Source: an uncultured Granulosicoccus sp. (lineage in GTDB: Bacteria; Pseudomonadota; Gammaproteobacteria; Granulosicoccales; Granulosicoccaceae). Taken from it: a stretch of 64,000 bases of DNA. Made by a program: the position numbers and the translations under genes. Where the stretch lies: positions 186,001 to 250,000 of the forward strand of contig CALDSR010000013.1 of assembly GCA_937924505.1 (NCBI GenBank). The letters are read 5' to 3'. Within the stretch, counting starts at the first letter, position 1; every line of letters starts with the position of its first letter. The notes under the pieces were generated by a model. That model saw only the letters and a program-made list of their open reading frames with translations. It had not been told where the DNA came from and searched no databases. Shown one piece after another: positions 43,082 through 52,092 of the stretch.

Positions 43082-44863
43082 GTGACGATCGAGAATATTG
43101 ACCAACGCGTACGTTTTGAACAGGTATCGCTTCTACGCAAACAGCTTCCGATCGTTATAGTCAGCAATTTACTGACAACTGCTGTCGTTGCAATTGCATT
43201 GCATGGCTACCTCAATGCACAAGCTTTGTTAACTTGGATTTCTGTTGTTTTTATTCTCGCCTTGTTCCGCGCGTTTCATTTGCGACATTGGAAATCCATA
43301 CCAATTACCGACGAGAACATCGGTAAACAAACTTTACATTTTAATTTTTTCTTTATACTCTCCGGGTCGCTCTGGGGTGTGTTCGGCGTTCTCACAGTGT
43401 TGCAAGATATCCCTCAAGTGAGCTTGGTCACCGTGATGGTATTAAGCGGACTCGTTGCCAGTGCAACTGCTTCACTGGCTCACATCAGAAGCGCCTACTT
43501 AGGCTTCATTATTCCTTTTATAGTACCCACTGCAATAGCATTAGCGACGTTGAACGACACTTTGTATCATTGGATCGCGTCTTTGATATTTCTGCATCTG
43601 ATTGTCAGTGTCTTGTTTGCCAGTGGATTTCGGACAACCGTTATACAATCCATCAAGTTACGTTTTGAGAATCAAGGGCTGGTCGATCGATTGACCAAAG
43701 AAAAAGGATTGGCCGTTCAATCGATGAATATGGCGGAGCGTGCGAATAAATCAAAAACTCAGTTTCTGGCAGCAGCCAGTCACGATCTTCGCCAACCATT
43801 ATGCGCTCTGCGACTTTACTCAGCCACGTTGCAGATGATGAATAATGATGAAAAACAAAAGGATCTCGCACACAATATCGACGCTTCAGTGACCGCCCTG
43901 GAGCAATTGTTTGACAGCCTGCTCGATGTATCGAAACTGGATGCCGGCACCTTGCAGGTACGACGAGAAAGCTTCTACCTGCATACCATTATCGACAGAT
44001 TGAAAGTTGAGTTTGGCGTTGTCGCCGAGGATAAGGGTTTGAACTTCGACGTAAAAATCGATGATTATATCGTTAATTCAGACCAACAACTTCTAGAAAC
44101 TCTATTGCGCAATCTGATAAGTAACGCTATTCGATATACCGCTCAAGGCCACGTCACTGTTCACGCCAGCCCCGTCAACGATTCAGTTAAGATCGACGTT
44201 AGAGACACTGGAATTGGCATTGCGATTGAAGATCAAGAACACATTTTTGAAGAGTTCGTCCAACTGAACAACCCAGAACGCGATCGCACAAAAGGCATCG
44301 GTCTTGGCTTGTCAATTGTCAAACGTTTATCCACCTTACTGGACATCGATTTGAAAATAAAATCGGAGCCTGGGAATGGCTCTGTTTTCAGCCTGATTGT
44401 TCCTCAAGGCAGTCAGGTCAGCGAAACTCCGAAACCCGCCAATCATAATTCGGATAACAATGAACTCTCGGCGCTTCTCGTTCTGGTGATTGATGATGAA
44501 ATCGCCATTCAAGAAGCGATGAGCAATATCCTTGAGGAATGGGGATGCCAGACAATTACGGCAGGCTCAGCAGATGAGGCATTTGAAATCATGTCTGACA
44601 TTGACGAGCAGCCAGATGTCGTCATCGTCGACCTTCGTTTGCGTGGTGGCGAGAGTGGGCTGGATGTGATTGATGCTTTTTGCCAGGCGTTTAGCAGCCC
44701 GTTTTCCAGTCTGATATTAACCGGTGACATCGAAGCAAGCAGGCTGCAGGAAGTTCACGCGAGCGGCTTGCCAATCATGCACAAACCTTGCGATACACAG
44801 GCTCTCTATCACTTTCTGAACGATGTCTCCCGAAACAAAACCCCTGTAAATCAGACTGAATAA
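43082..44863 (+). CDS. Hybrid sensor histidine kinase/response regulator
   Basis: 593 residues from a GTG at 43082. Hydrophobic helices at about 20-180 form a membrane sensor without an obvious periplasmic domain. The HisKA block has phospho-acceptor His234 in ASHDLRQP, then HATPase (LRNLISNAIRYT, DTGIGIA, GLGLSIVKRL) and a C-terminal receiver (about 464-580) with acceptor Asp517 in VIVDLRLRGG. The ASHDLRQPL H-box is typical of hybrid kinases of this MASE/NarX-unlike group. No separate response regulator is nearby, so output probably goes through an unlinked partner. Confidence 0.9.
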   Translation: MTIENIDQRVRFEQVSLLRKQLPIVIVSNLLTTAVVAIALHGYLNAQALLTWISVVFILALFRAFHLRHWKSIPITDENIGKQTLHFNFFFILSGSLWGVFGVLTVLQDIPQVSLVTVMVLSGLVASATASLAHIRSAYLGFIIPFIVPTAIALATLNDTLYHWIASLIFLHLIVSVLFASGFRTTVIQSIKLRFENQGLVDRLTKEKGLAVQSMNMAERANKSKTQFLAAASHDLRQPLCALRLYSATLQMMNNDEKQKDLAHNIDASVTALEQLFDSLLDVSKLDAGTLQVRRESFYLHTIIDRLKVEFGVVAEDKGLNFDVKIDDYIVNSDQQLLETLLRNLISNAIRYTAQGHVTVHASPVNDSVKIDVRDTGIGIAIEDQEHIFEEFVQLNNPERDRTKGIGLGLSIVKRLSTLLDIDLKIKSEPGNGSVFSLIVPQGSQVSETPKPANHNSDNNELSALLVLVIDDEIAIQEAMSNILEEWGCQTITAGSADEAFEIMSDIDEQPDVVIVDLRLRGGESGLDVIDAFCQAFSSPFSSLILTGDIEASRLQEVHASGLPIMHKPCDTQALYHFLNDVSRNKTPVNQTE

Positions 44864-45340
44864 CTACGATAGCAACAGAGATTTTTCGATAGGGATAAAC
44901 TCACTGGCAGCATTTTTCAGCGAATTCGCTGTCAGTGCGGCCACACCATAGACCTCTACCCGCTTACCTTTTTCGTCGCGCGCTTTGTGTGCAAGCAGAT
45001 CAAAGTCGCCATCGCCAGACACCAGGACAATAACATCACATTTGTCAACACATTCCATGATGTCAATAGTTATGCCCACATCCCAGTCGCCTTTCGCAGA
45101 ACCGTCTGAGCGTTGTATATACGGCTTTAGTTTCACTTCGAAGCCAATAGCTCTCAGTATATTCTGAAATTCCTGTTGCTTCGGATCACCTCTGTCTATT
45201 GCGTAGGCAACAGCCTTGACGACGTGCCTGTCACAGGTCGCCATCTGCCAGAATTTGTTGTAATCACAATTTTTACCAAAGGCTTGTCGCGCTGTGTAAT
45301 AAACATTTTGCACGTCAACAAAAATCGCCACTTTCTTCAT
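44864..45340 (-). CDS. NYN/LabA-like domain protein (PIN-fold RNase)
   Basis: 158 residues. FVDVQNVYY at the N-terminus and VLVSGDGDFDLLAHKAR with conserved acidic residues are the NYN (LabA/DUF88) active-site pattern, a PIN-like nuclease fold. WDVGITIDIME supplies the middle Asp. The stop codon abuts the kinase stop from the other strand with no intergenic base, so the two transcripts must overlap. Confidence 0.85.
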   Translation of the reverse strand: MKKVAIFVDVQNVYYTARQAFGKNCDYNKFWQMATCDRHVVKAVAYAIDRGDPKQQEFQNILRAIGFEVKLKPYIQRSDGSAKGDWDVGITIDIMECVDKCDVIVLVSGDGDFDLLAHKARDEKGKRVEVYGVAALTANSLKNAASEFIPIEKSLLLS

Positions 45341-45451
45341 GGGCAGAGTGTCTTGTTTTATCTTAAGCTGAAAACACTGCTGCTAATGTAAACGGTAGAT
45401 TCGGATTCAACAGATCTGTCGAGCGTCAAATAGTGTATCCGACGGCCTAAC

Positions 45452-45481
45452 AACAGACGCTCCCAAGGGAGCGCCTCTGTT
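45452..45481 (-). terminator. Strong hairpin downstream of the MBL hydrolase gene
   Basis: Arms AACAGA-CGCTCCC / GGGAGCG-(CC)-TCTGTT with a two-base loop, 14 bp after the stop at 45495. No U-tract on either strand, so it may act as an mRNA 3' stabiliser rather than an intrinsic terminator. Confidence 0.5.
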
Positions 45482-45494
45482 CAGCCTAGCAGTG

Positions 45495-46337
45495 TCAGTT
45501 AACCTGACCACTGGCCTGCAGAAAGTTCGCCATGCCTTCCACATTCAGCGGACGCCACTCTTCGTATTGCTGCCATTGCGCGTAATCTTCCATCAAAACT
45601 TCAGCTACCAGATCATCGGTTGATTTGCCAGCTTTCAGCCCGGTCAACACAGCGCTCTTGAGCTCTTCCATATAGATTCGTGCTTCTGCTGCGTCAGCCT
45701 TTACACCGATACTGCCGTGCGCTGGGGCAAATATATCGAAATCCAATGACTCGATCATTTTGATCTGGTTGATCCAGCCGTCAATATTAGCCCCACCCAT
45801 ATTGCGCCAAGGTAATCGTTTTGGTGAAGCCGCATCGGTTATGAACGCAACATTCTCCGGTCGGACCACAACAGCAATAAGATCATTGCCATGACCTTCA
45901 CCCAACCAAGTCAGCTCCAGCGTTTTATCGCCGACCTGCATCGTTTCGCTCTGTTCAAATCGAATATCAGGCACGACACCATCTATTGCTGCTGGCGCGT
46001 TGGCATGAGCGATAACCGTGGCCGTACCGGTGTACGCCAAACCACCCGATGCATGATCGAGGTGACTGTGACTATATATCAAATGGCTAACAGGTTTGTC
46101 AGTTATTGTTTTCAATTCGTCTCTCAACCAACTCGCCGCCTCACTATTGATGGGATCGACAACAACAACACCTTCGCTCGTCATAACAACCAGTGAATAA
46201 TGAAAATTGTTTTGAAAGCGATAGACATCGCCAGCAACCTTCTCGATAGAGCGCTTGGGACTATCCTGCGCTATTGCAACGCTAGTGAATCCAAGTGTTA
46301 TCGAGACAAGCAAACATTTTATAAAACTTTTACGCAT
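45495..46337 (-). CDS. Exported MBL-fold metallo-hydrolase
   Basis: 280 residues from the ATG at 46337 (six codons inside the longer frame); signal peptide about 1-23 (ends VAIAQ). The metallo-beta-lactamase motif SHSHLDHASG, the third ligand region GEGHGNDL and later Asp/His positions (FITDAASP, FAPAHGSIG) are visible. Resembles quinoprotein-relay/SoxH-like periplasmic MBL hydrolases. Not a beta-lactamase by context; substrate unknown. Confidence 0.82.
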   Translation of the reverse strand: MRKSFIKCLLVSITLGFTSVAIAQDSPKRSIEKVAGDVYRFQNNFHYSLVVMTSEGVVVVDPINSEAASWLRDELKTITDKPVSHLIYSHSHLDHASGGLAYTGTATVIAHANAPAAIDGVVPDIRFEQSETMQVGDKTLELTWLGEGHGNDLIAVVVRPENVAFITDAASPKRLPWRNMGGANIDGWINQIKMIESLDFDIFAPAHGSIGVKADAAEARIYMEELKSAVLTGLKAGKSTDDLVAEVLMEDYAQWQQYEEWRPLNVEGMANFLQASGQVN

Positions 46338-46667
46338 GACGCGATCTCCAAACATTTATCAGGGCGGATCAAGCTGTGATCCTTACAAAAGATTAAAGTT
46401 ACAAGTAGCAAGCTAGACCGTAATTGCGCCTCTACACCGGCATAGCATATGAAATATCACCCGTATATGCGACGGCGCGTCGTTGTGCAGCTTTAGTTTT
46501 AAAACTCTCAGACAACTGTATTGAATCTTCGGCTCGTTGTCCACGACCATCTCCACGATGGCGCCTCGAGTACCCTCGACTCGGATTCAAAACCCGACTA
46601 CCGATCAAGTGTGTTAAGACTGCCTCCCCGGTACAATTTGTAATCCACCTACCTGCCTTGCTTCGGA
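46338..46667. other. 330-bp intergenic region before hrpB
   Basis: An 89-codon plus-strand frame (46424-46693) overlaps the hrpB start and has a basic, low-information composition; I do not call it. No clear promoter, repeat or RNA gene seen. Confidence 0.4.
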
Positions 46668-49136
46668 ATGCAGCTCATTCACACTCTACCTGACACCGTG
46701 CTGGCGCTGCCTGCGATGACGCTCGCAGATGGTATCGCCAAAGCGCTATCGACGGGCAATGTCTTGTTACGTGCGGAACCGGGCGCCGGCAAAAGTACCG
46801 GATTACCATTGGCCTTGCTATTGAGCGGCAAGATACCCGGCAATATCATTTTACTGGAACCGCGCCGACTCGCAGCTCGCTCAGTCGCCCAACGCCTGGC
46901 ATCTCACCTCGGCGAAAAAGTGGGACAACGCGTTGGTTTGCGAATGCGCGCCGACACCCGCGTATCTGCTCAGACGAAACTGACGGTAGTCACCGAAGGC
47001 GTACTCACCCGCCTGCTGCAAGATGACCCGACCCTGGATGGTGTTGGCTTGGTGATATTCGATGAATTCCATGAACGAAGCCTGCACGCTGATGTGGGCT
47101 TGGCTCTATGCCGGGAGGTACAACAGGCCTTGCGTGACGACCTCAGGCTGCTATTGATGTCTGCAACATTGGATGCTGATGCTATTCATACGCAGTTGCG
47201 TGATGTGCAAGCCTTTCATTGCTCTGTCCGACAGCATCCTGTTGAAACCATATGGCTGGGTGAAAATTCCGAACCACTTGCACAACGTATCGCCCGTTGT
47301 GTGCTCAACGCGATAGAAAATCATAAAGGTGATGTGCTCGTATTCTTGCCAGGTGTTGCAGAGATCAACCGCGCTGCAAAATTCTTACAAGCCAGATTAG
47401 GCCAAACCGCCGATCTCCATCAACTACACAGTGGCATAAGCTCGGATGCTCAATTCAAAGCCACAATACCTGCACGTGATGGGCGTCGGCGCGTTATTCT
47501 GTCCACGAGTCTCGCCGAGACCTCGATTACTATAGACGGTGTGCGCGTAGTGATCGATTCAGGTCTGGAGAGACGCGGACGTATTGACCCCACGACTGGT
47601 GCACAGCGCCTTGAGACTGTTATGGCTAGTCAAGCTAGTGCAACGCAGCGCGCGGGACGCGCAGGACGCACAACGGCCGGTGTTTGTTATCGCCTGTGGA
47701 GTGAGGCCGGACACAGCAGACGATCGGCTCACTGGCAGCCCGAGATCTATCGTGCCGACCTTGCACCTTTACTACTGGAACTCGGCTTGTGGGGAGCATC
47801 TGGACACGATGAACTGCCGTGGTTGGATTCTCCGCCATCAGCCAGTATTGCAAGAGCCGATGCGCTGCTAACAAGACTGGGCTTGTGGAAAGACCACAAA
47901 CCTACACAATACGGTCGGGAAGTTGCCGCATTACCCACACATCCTCGCTTGGGCAATATGCTTTGTTGGGCAGGTGCCGCCGGTGATGTCAGCGTTGCCG
48001 CTCACTTGGCGGTGCTGTTGGAAGAACACATTCGTGGGGCAAACTCGATCGACCTGGAGTCGTCGTTAAACACACCATTGCCACCGTCATTGCAACGCCG
48101 TGTCGTTCAGTTAGAACGTTCAGTAAAAATTGGCCTAACGAGAGGCGGGGCACCGACAGCCGCAGTGCTACTCGCACAGGCGTATCCCGATTGGATTGCG
48201 CAGCGTCGTCCGGGGAAAGCGGGTAATTTTCACTTAGCCTGCGGAGCGGGTGTTGTCATAGACAGTGAGGATGCCTTAGCCCACCACCCGTGGTTAAGCG
48301 TTGCCCAACTCGGTGGTAGCGGGCCACAACTGCGCATCTTCAAGGCACTGGCGCTCGATATTGAAGAACTTCAGCGTGCCTCACCTGAGATGTTCGATAC
48401 CATAAATCATGTGGATTGGGATAGTAAACAACAACGCGTGCTTGCAGAGCATCGGCTAATGATAGGTAACCTTATTGTCAGCTCCAAGCAAATGCAACAC
48501 ATCAGCAATGAGGACAAAGCAACGGCTCTGCTAGAAGGTATTCGGAAACTCGGCATAAACTGCTTACCCTGGAATGATGATTGTCGAGAATGGCAGGCGC
48601 GCGTGAAGCGCATGCGAAATCTCTCACCATCAGGACAGAGCAAGGAATGGCCTGATGTGGATGACGAAGCACTACTGAACAATTTGGACGAATGGCTGAC
48701 AACCTGGTTAAACGGCATCGGCTCGATAAAGGCGCTCAAACAATTGGACTTGTACAAAACTCTTGACGCCATGCTGGATTATCACCAACAGAGATTAATG
48801 AATGATTGGCTGCCATTACGATACACCGTACCCAGCGGTTCAAAAATTCGGCTTCGTTATGTACAAGCCGGTGAGCCTGTATTATCGGTAAAGCTACAAG
48901 AACTACTAGGGTGCGCCCAGAACCCCTCGATAGCGAATGGCCAAATAGTACTCAAGATCGAATTATTGTCCCCTGCTCGGCGCCCTATACAAGTGACAAC
49001 AGATTTGGTTACTTTCTGGAACAATAGCTACGCGGCAGTCAAAAAAGACATGAAGGGGCGATACCCAAAACACGATTGGCCAGATGACCCACTATCGGCA
49101 ACGCCCACCGCTTTTGCGAAACGACGTAAGAAATGA
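46668..49136 (+). CDS. hrpB: ATP-dependent helicase HrpB
   Basis: DEAH/RHA-type RNA helicase, 822 residues (normal length). Motif I EPGAGKST, motif Ia LEPRRLAARSVA, motif II DEFHE (HrpB variant of DEAH), motif III MSATLD, motif V STSLAETSITIDGV and motif VI QRAGRAGRT are in order, then the HA2 and HrpB-specific C-terminal domains (WLPLRYTVPSGS). It acts in the cytoplasm; its RNA target is not well defined. The downstream small gene begins 17 bp after the stop. Confidence 0.95.
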   Translation: MQLIHTLPDTVLALPAMTLADGIAKALSTGNVLLRAEPGAGKSTGLPLALLLSGKIPGNIILLEPRRLAARSVAQRLASHLGEKVGQRVGLRMRADTRVSAQTKLTVVTEGVLTRLLQDDPTLDGVGLVIFDEFHERSLHADVGLALCREVQQALRDDLRLLLMSATLDADAIHTQLRDVQAFHCSVRQHPVETIWLGENSEPLAQRIARCVLNAIENHKGDVLVFLPGVAEINRAAKFLQARLGQTADLHQLHSGISSDAQFKATIPARDGRRRVILSTSLAETSITIDGVRVVIDSGLERRGRIDPTTGAQRLETVMASQASATQRAGRAGRTTAGVCYRLWSEAGHSRRSAHWQPEIYRADLAPLLLELGLWGASGHDELPWLDSPPSASIARADALLTRLGLWKDHKPTQYGREVAALPTHPRLGNMLCWAGAAGDVSVAAHLAVLLEEHIRGANSIDLESSLNTPLPPSLQRRVVQLERSVKIGLTRGGAPTAAVLLAQAYPDWIAQRRPGKAGNFHLACGAGVVIDSEDALAHHPWLSVAQLGGSGPQLRIFKALALDIEELQRASPEMFDTINHVDWDSKQQRVLAEHRLMIGNLIVSSKQMQHISNEDKATALLEGIRKLGINCLPWNDDCREWQARVKRMRNLSPSGQSKEWPDVDDEALLNNLDEWLTTWLNGIGSIKALKQLDLYKTLDAMLDYHQQRLMNDWLPLRYTVPSGSKIRLRYVQAGEPVLSVKLQELLGCAQNPSIANGQIVLKIELLSPARRPIQVTTDLVTFWNNSYAAVKKDMKGRYPKHDWPDDPLSATPTAFAKRRKK

Positions 49137-49152
49137 GGATAAAACCAAGTAC

Positions 49153-49428
49153 ATGAAATCTGACGTCGACAAGCTCTTGAAGAAGAACGCCCAACTCAAT
49201 CATTTGGATGCCGTGAAAGTACTCAGCCACGTACAACGCGAAAGCGGCGATTGGGTAAAAAATACCCTGATGCTGGAAGGCTACGATGTGCCGTTCAAGT
49301 ATTCCAGAAAAGAAAAATACCGTAGCCTGAAAGACGGGTTGGTAAATCTCACCTATTACGCACAAACCGAAGAAGTCGCTGGCATTGAATTCGAGAGTAT
49401 GAAGGTTGTGCGGATTCGCAGAAGCTAG
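49153..49428 (+). CDS. Small conserved-looking hypothetical protein
   Basis: 91 residues from the ATG at 49153; an in-frame start at 49084 would overlap hrpB by 50 bp. Basic, soluble, no signal: VDKLLKKNAQLNHLDAVKVL, RESGDWVKNTLMLEGYDVPF and KYRSLKDGLVNLTYY. It follows hrpB by 17 bp and may be co-transcribed. Family not recognised. Confidence 0.6.
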   Translation: MKSDVDKLLKKNAQLNHLDAVKVLSHVQRESGDWVKNTLMLEGYDVPFKYSRKEKYRSLKDGLVNLTYYAQTEEVAGIEFESMKVVRIRRS

Positions 49429-49442
49429 CCAAGGCGCTGTTA

Positions 49443-50015
49443 CTACATTGGCGAAGAAATTTCCGAATCAAAATCAAGTGACGTCACTGGGTGTTGCCAG
49501 GCTTGCAGCAGCCGTAACAAATCGCTGGTTCGCATTCGAGTACTGTGGGTGTTTCGGCAAGGATGCAAATAGATCCACTGATGCGTCAACAAGGTATTTT
49601 GCATAAATACATCGACCTTGTTCTCATGATCATTAAACACCGCCAAAGGGGAAACTGATCCGGGCACAACTCCCAGGTACTTTCCCAGTCTTTCCGTACT
49701 GGCGAACGCAAATTGCCCGCCTGGAAATCTCAGCCTTTCTTTGAGCGCTCGCAGATCTACTCGGTGGTCTTGCTCGACGACCAGTAGAAACATTCGCCCC
49801 TTCTTGTTGCGTAAAAACAGATTCTTGGTATGCACACCAGGCAATTCAAATATAACCCGCTGTGATTGCTCCACGGTGTACAGCGGCTCATGTGTAATCG
49901 TGGTGTGTTCGACCTCATGCTCATTGAGCGCCGCGAGTATTTGATCTACTGTTGCAGCGGGATTACCACTGTTCAGAACAATAGAATCCGGGTTCGGTCG
50001 ATCCGCATGGCTCAT
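49443..50015 (-). CDS. Prolyl-tRNA editing protein (ProX/YbaK family)
   Basis: 190 residues with a YbaK/aa-tRNA deacylase domain: HEPLYTVEQSQRV, GVHTKNLFLRNKKG with the family Lys, FASTERLGKYLGVVPGSVSPLAVFND and a late HPCRNTHSTRMRTSDLLRLL. This is the free-standing ProX/PrdX type, which removes mischarged Ala (or related) from tRNA-Pro in the cytoplasm. It converges with the small gene downstream of hrpB (14 bp between stops). Confidence 0.85.
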   Translation of the reverse strand: MSHADRPNPDSIVLNSGNPAATVDQILAALNEHEVEHTTITHEPLYTVEQSQRVIFELPGVHTKNLFLRNKKGRMFLLVVEQDHRVDLRALKERLRFPGGQFAFASTERLGKYLGVVPGSVSPLAVFNDHENKVDVFMQNTLLTHQWIYLHPCRNTHSTRMRTSDLLRLLQAWQHPVTSLDFDSEISSPM

Positions 50016-50155
50016 GCACTAATCTTAGCATCGCTAGCATGAAAGCGTGTCCGGCGTGACTACCGCCCCAAGATACCGATGCGACTCCGGCAGCAGTAAA
50101 ACGGGGCGATCACGGCAGTAAGCTGAACGCGACTTGGTACAGAGAAAAAGGTTGA

Positions 50156-50638
50156 CTAGTTTTGGGAAGCGAGCAGCCCGCTGAATTTCGCATCAGCGGT
50201 ATTTATGTAACCAGGGATATCAGTGCGCCATTTTTTCTGTAATTTTTTATTGAAATTCAGATACAGCTTATCGTCGACGATATCCCATAAATTGCCTTCG
50301 ATTTTTACCAGGCTATCGACCGCTACGCCATAGGCACAATATCCGCCATACTGAGGCGCGTATGCTTCAGGGTCCGCGGTGAAAAGCTCCAGATGCTCCT
50401 GCTTGGAAAAATGCCAGGTAGCGCCATTCCACTCAGTGGCGATAGAGGCTTTACCTTTTACCGCTTTACCTTCTGTGAAATACGCGACGGTGTCAAAACC
50501 ACGAATCGCAATACCGTTCGGCTTGTAACCAAACAAGCCGGATTTTTCCAGAGTGTTAATCGGTTCGGCAGCGTAGGCGGACGTGGCCGCAGCCAGAAAC
50601 AATGTGAATGCAACTATAATGTTTGAAATCAATTTCAT
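50156..50638 (-). CDS. Exported YHS domain-containing protein
   Basis: 160 residues with a signal peptide (about 1-23, ending AYAAE). The mature YHS-type region has IAIRGFDTVAYFTEGKAVKGK, WHFSKQEHLELF and YAPQYGGYCAYGVA, as in many periplasmic proteins of this group, which are thought to bind metal. Monocistronic. Function beyond that is unknown. Confidence 0.82.
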   Translation of the reverse strand: MKLISNIIVAFTLFLAAATSAYAAEPINTLEKSGLFGYKPNGIAIRGFDTVAYFTEGKAVKGKASIATEWNGATWHFSKQEHLELFTADPEAYAPQYGGYCAYGVAVDSLVKIEGNLWDIVDDKLYLNFNKKLQKKWRTDIPGYINTADAKFSGLLASQN

Positions 50639-50942
50639 GGTTAGTCACCCGATGATGGCTGAGTTTTAGTCGTCGAATTTGGTCAGGCATTGTCGCGGCG
50701 CTCAGTGTGATAACGCCAAGCCAATGCGTGTACAGATATATGATACCCCTGTGAGCCTGGAAGTTCGCGCTAGCTATTTTACCGAAAAATCGAGAACGAG
50801 TCCGCAGTATACCCTCGCTCACAGTGATCAACCCGTATCAGTCCTGGCGCCCACCCAAATGGACGAGATCGGCACAAACACGATCCGCTCAATCCAGTGT
50901 GATGATTTTCTGACATGAGGGAAAAGTGGGGGTCAAAAGGGA
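50639..50942. other. 300-bp intergenic region
   Basis: Between the YHS gene start and the pilin gene stop. Frames here are short and lack family resemblance. I see no terminator hairpin or RNA gene. Confidence 0.4.
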
Positions 50943-51506
50943 CTATTCATTGATGACGACTTCTTCCGCATAATTTTCTGCGTTCACGGCCTCAATGCCT
51001 GTCCCTATCCCATTGCCACGACACTGCCGAGGTAAATATTGGTTATCAACATTAGTGCGGTTGCGGCCAAAAACAAACAAGCGAGTATCTGCGTCCTGAT
51101 TACCACAAACCCAGGTGATGTATGGGCCACGCGGCTCGGCTTTAAGCACCGCGGGTCGAACACTTAGCACTTTATTTGGAGATTCGGGGCCACCTTTTTT
51201 CAAGGTGATATGGATTGCGCCGTATTGGACCTCGATGCTTTCAGTTTCGATGCCAGCCAGAACCTCAGAAGCGGGCAAATCGGCGTCCTGATTGTCGATC
51301 GGGAATTCTCCCTCATACATAAAATGCTCTGTCACTGCGATTTTAGGCCGCTGTAACATGACAAATGCAGCCATCACTTTTTCTGTATGCATTTGCTTCA
51401 CACGGCGCGCGGTCAGTTGCTTGGCCCAGATACCAGCCAGAATGGCAGAGATCGCAACCACCACCATCAACTCCACCAAGGTCACTCCGCGCACGGTTCG
51501 GTTCAT
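50943..51506 (-). CDS. Type IV pilin-like protein
   Basis: 187 residues from the ATG at 51506, with GGAG 11 bases upstream. The N-terminus is a class III prepilin signal: short basic leader, then Gly and VTLVELMVVVAISAILAG (Glu at +5), processed by PilD. The C-terminal half has a Cys pair (WVCGNQ and QCRG) with NQYLPRQCRG, as in type IV major pilins (Ala-Lys-Tyr-Leu-Pro-x-x-Cys). No assembly genes are adjacent, so it is either an orphan pilin or relies on a pil cluster elsewhere. Confidence 0.8.
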   Translation of the reverse strand: MNRTVRGVTLVELMVVVAISAILAGIWAKQLTARRVKQMHTEKVMAAFVMLQRPKIAVTEHFMYEGEFPIDNQDADLPASEVLAGIETESIEVQYGAIHITLKKGGPESPNKVLSVRPAVLKAEPRGPYITWVCGNQDADTRLFVFGRNRTNVDNQYLPRQCRGNGIGTGIEAVNAENYAEEVVINE

Positions 51507-52092
51507 GGTAAGGTTTACTCCACGTTGATTCATCACATAGAGCCAGAGCGGCTGCATGACAGCTCCATGCAAGGTTTGGGTCGGCTATGCGAGATCGGTA
51601 GACGTCTGTGGTGACAAAGTGTGATGAGCAGCTGATGTTATGGTTACAGCCCTGGCCGCAAACGTATCGCATCAGTAAAAAGGTACGTCAGGTAAATGTG
51701 CGTATCCATTCTGGTTTCTCGTCAGGATTTTTCGCTTCCATACCGTATCGAGCATCTGCAATTACCAGGAACGTATTGTCAGGAGATCAACCTCTGAACA
51801 GCAACACCGCTGGCATCCGGAGCGCTGAGATTCAGGCATTGTTCAGCCATGATCATCGAAGATGAGTGCGCTACACGACAGGCACCATTGACTCTGGAAC
51901 CGCGATACATCGGCATATCAGCCGAATGAATCCTTGTACAGCAAATAAAAAGACAATATGACCATATTTTTATCAAAAAAAGGATCTTCTGACCATACTG
52001 ACTTGTAATTACCAGTCACATTGCCTATTTCCAGAAACAGACGTACTTCCTTGACCGAACAAAAGCACCTTTAACAGGTCATAGTCCACCAC
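51507..52092. other. 586-bp intergenic region between divergent pilin and sulfatase-like genes
   Basis: Divergent promoters for both genes should lie here, but I could not pick a convincing sigma70 or sigma54 (TGGC-N8-TGC) element. Frames present are short and basic, not supported as genes. No repeat seen. Confidence 0.4.

Noticed and set aside
46424..46693. 89-codon plus-strand frame before hrpB
   Set aside because: It overlaps the hrpB start, is basic and has low information; no ribosome site.
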